The notes under the pieces are model-generated. The model did not search any database and was not told the origin of the DNA. It worked only from the letters and a program-made list of their open reading frames with translations. From Calditrichota bacterium (lineage in GTDB: Bacteria; Calditrichota; Calditrichia; RBG-13-44-9; J042): a DNA stretch of 64,000 bases. The position numbers and the translations under genes are program-made. The DNA is taken from contig JAADJD010000028.1 in assembly GCA_013150955.1 (NCBI GenBank), positions 53,305-117,304 of the forward strand, read 5' to 3'. Shown piece by piece: positions 63,076 to 64,000 of the stretch; positions within the stretch are counted from its first letter, which is position 1; each line of letters opens with the position of its first letter.

Positions 63076-63684
63076 ATGAGCGGAGTAGGGATGACCGTGG
63101 AAAAGAAAGACCCCCGGCCGGCGATTTTTCTGGATCGGGACGGAACGATCATCGAGGAAATCGGCTATATCGACGATCCGGAAAAGGTGCAGTTGCTCCC
63201 GGGAGCGGTGGAAGCCCTCCGGATTTTCCGCCAACTCCGTTTCTGGATCCTGGTGCTTTCCAACCAGAGTGGGGTCGCCCGGGGATTTTTTCCCGAAAGC
63301 CGGGTGGGCGCGGTAAACCAGCGATTACAGGAGCAGCTCCGTGCGCAGGGCGTGGAAGTGGATGCCTTTTATTATTGTCCCCATCACCCGCAAGCGGCCG
63401 TGCCAGCCTATCGGGTCGAATGCGATTGCCGCAAACCCCGACCTGGAATGATCCAACAGGCCATGCGAGAGTTTCCGGTTGTGCTGGATCGTTCCGTCAT
63501 CATTGGGGATCGATATTCCGATGTGGAAGCCGGAAAGCGGCTGAACCTTACGGCGATTCTGGTGTTAACCGGGTATGGCGCCAACGAATATAGCCTTTAC
63601 GGACAGGATGCTTCCCGCACCCAGCCAGACTTTGTGGCCAGAGATCTGCTGGAGGCCGCCCACTGGGTAGAAAATCGGCTTTAG
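63076..63684 (+). CDS. gmhB: D-glycero-D-manno-heptose 1,7-bisphosphate 7-phosphatase family protein
   Basis: ATG 63076 (GGAAGGAAAG upstream) gives 202 aa. HAD motifs are FLDRDGTIIEEIGYIDDPEK, VLSNQSGVARGFF, CDCRKPRPGMIQQA and VIIGDRYSDVEAGKRL. The cysteine/histidine zinc loop YYCPHHPQA ... ECDCRKP is typical of GmhB. The enzyme dephosphorylates heptose 1,7-bisphosphate on the way to ADP-heptose for LPS; some members act on histidinol phosphate. It supports a lipopolysaccharide-bearing outer membrane. No other heptose gene is in the window. A repeat begins five bases after its stop. Confidence 0.9.
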   Translation: MSGVGMTVEKKDPRPAIFLDRDGTIIEEIGYIDDPEKVQLLPGAVEALRIFRQLRFWILVLSNQSGVARGFFPESRVGAVNQRLQEQLRAQGVEVDAFYYCPHHPQAAVPAYRVECDCRKPRPGMIQQAMREFPVVLDRSVIIGDRYSDVEAGKRLNLTAILVLTGYGANEYSLYGQDASRTQPDFVARDLLEAAHWVENRL

Positions 63685-63688
63685 GAGT

Positions 63689-63905
63689 AAACCCAAATCA
63701 TGCATTCAGCCGCGAATCACGCGAATAAATCTAAAAATATCAAGAAAATCGTGAACAAACCCTGGAACACATTTTCATCCCGACACAATCCAATGTATTT
63801 TATTGGTTTTATTTGTGTTAATTCGTGCAATTCGTGGTCTAATGAATAATCTGGGTTTATTAGTGTTCATTCGTGTCATTCGTGGTTTCATGCATAATCT
63901 GGATT
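63689..63905 (+). repeat. Interspersed intergenic repeat, copy R9, with extra end unit
   Basis: The full unit starts at 63689 (AAACCCAAATCATGCATTCA) with CGCGAATCACGCGAATAAA. The centre has ATTTTCATCCCGACACAATC. The right arm is GTTAATTCGTGCAATTCGTG with AATAATCTGGGTTTA, and an extra unit with GTTCATTCGTGTCATTCGTG and ATGCATAATCTGGATT follows to 63905. It begins five bases after the gmhB stop. After it, 63906-64000 contains AGCAAAATTTTGCT, a short palindrome, and nothing else recognised. Confidence 0.88.
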
Positions 63906-64000
63906 CTAAATCCCGAGTTTGACAGCAAAATTTTGCTAAGCCTTGTAATATCAACAGGATATCTCAAACCAAAAATGGGCGATTTGTCACTACAAAGCAT

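Overview
The window is a 64-kb stretch of chromosome from a Gram-negative bacterium. It has TonB-dependent transport, several outer-membrane beta-barrel proteins, a heptose-phosphate phosphatase and a secreted propeller protein with an FlgD-like C-terminal sorting domain. These traits, one Bacteroidetes-like promoter upstream of ssb, and an HPF/sigma fusion point to the FCB superphylum. Calditrichota or a neighbouring phylum is plausible, but that placement is inference. A protein disulfide oxidoreductase of the type common in thermophiles hints at a warm habitat. I see no rRNA, tRNA, transposase, prophage or CRISPR array. The content is mostly housekeeping and metabolic genes.

Layout. 1-2.9 kb: an ExbB/TonB energy-transduction pair, a STAS protein and a sulfotransferase. 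3.1-6 kb: ssb, a beta-barrel protein, a 63-aa basic protein and a DUF2225 protein. 6.4-15 kb: two divergent envelope proteins, alanine racemase, a membrane protein and a large LVIVD-type propeller protein. 15.4-23.8 kb: a hemerythrin-like pair, an NhaC-type antiporter with a secreted N-terminal domain, two adjacent and different branched-chain aminotransferases, a barrel protein and a SpoIID/SPOR pair. 24-25.6 kb: a ribosome-hibernation (HPF/RaiA) domain fused to a sigma-70-like module, a zinc-finger anti-sigma-like protein, and a possible 19-aa peptide gene on the other strand. 25.6-28.1 kb: a thiol/redox cluster (OsmC, TlpA-like, PDO) and an SH3 lipoprotein. 28.4-33.5 kb: a thiamine cluster with a TPP riboswitch and terminator, a TonB-dependent receptor, thiamine pyrophosphokinase and a Na+/solute symporter. 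33.5-41.2 kb: small conserved proteins and a possible noncoding RNA. 41.3-49 kb: an AddB-like nuclease, an antiporter and aceE. 49.2-54.3 kb: rsmI, a CDP-alcohol phosphatidyltransferase with myo-inositol-phosphate synthase (probable inositol-lipid pathway), a MATE exporter and tmk. 54.8-64 kb: an S41 protease, a 2-hydroxyacid dehydrogenase, a DJ-1-like protein, a LOG protein, an EamA transporter, galT, glgA and gmhB.

The main non-gene signal is a family of about 170-bp AT-rich intergenic repeats at nine places, with imperfect ~40-bp terminal inverted repeats. Each copy sits 3' of at least one gene, and three overlap stop codons. Several carry an extra end unit, and one locus is a rearranged composite. 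No coding capacity or transposase was seen with them. The other features most worth following up are the HPF/sigma fusion with its anti-sigma partner and micro-ORF, the plus-strand terminator that serves no visible gene near 37.1 kb, and the SpoIID start inside a terminator hairpin.
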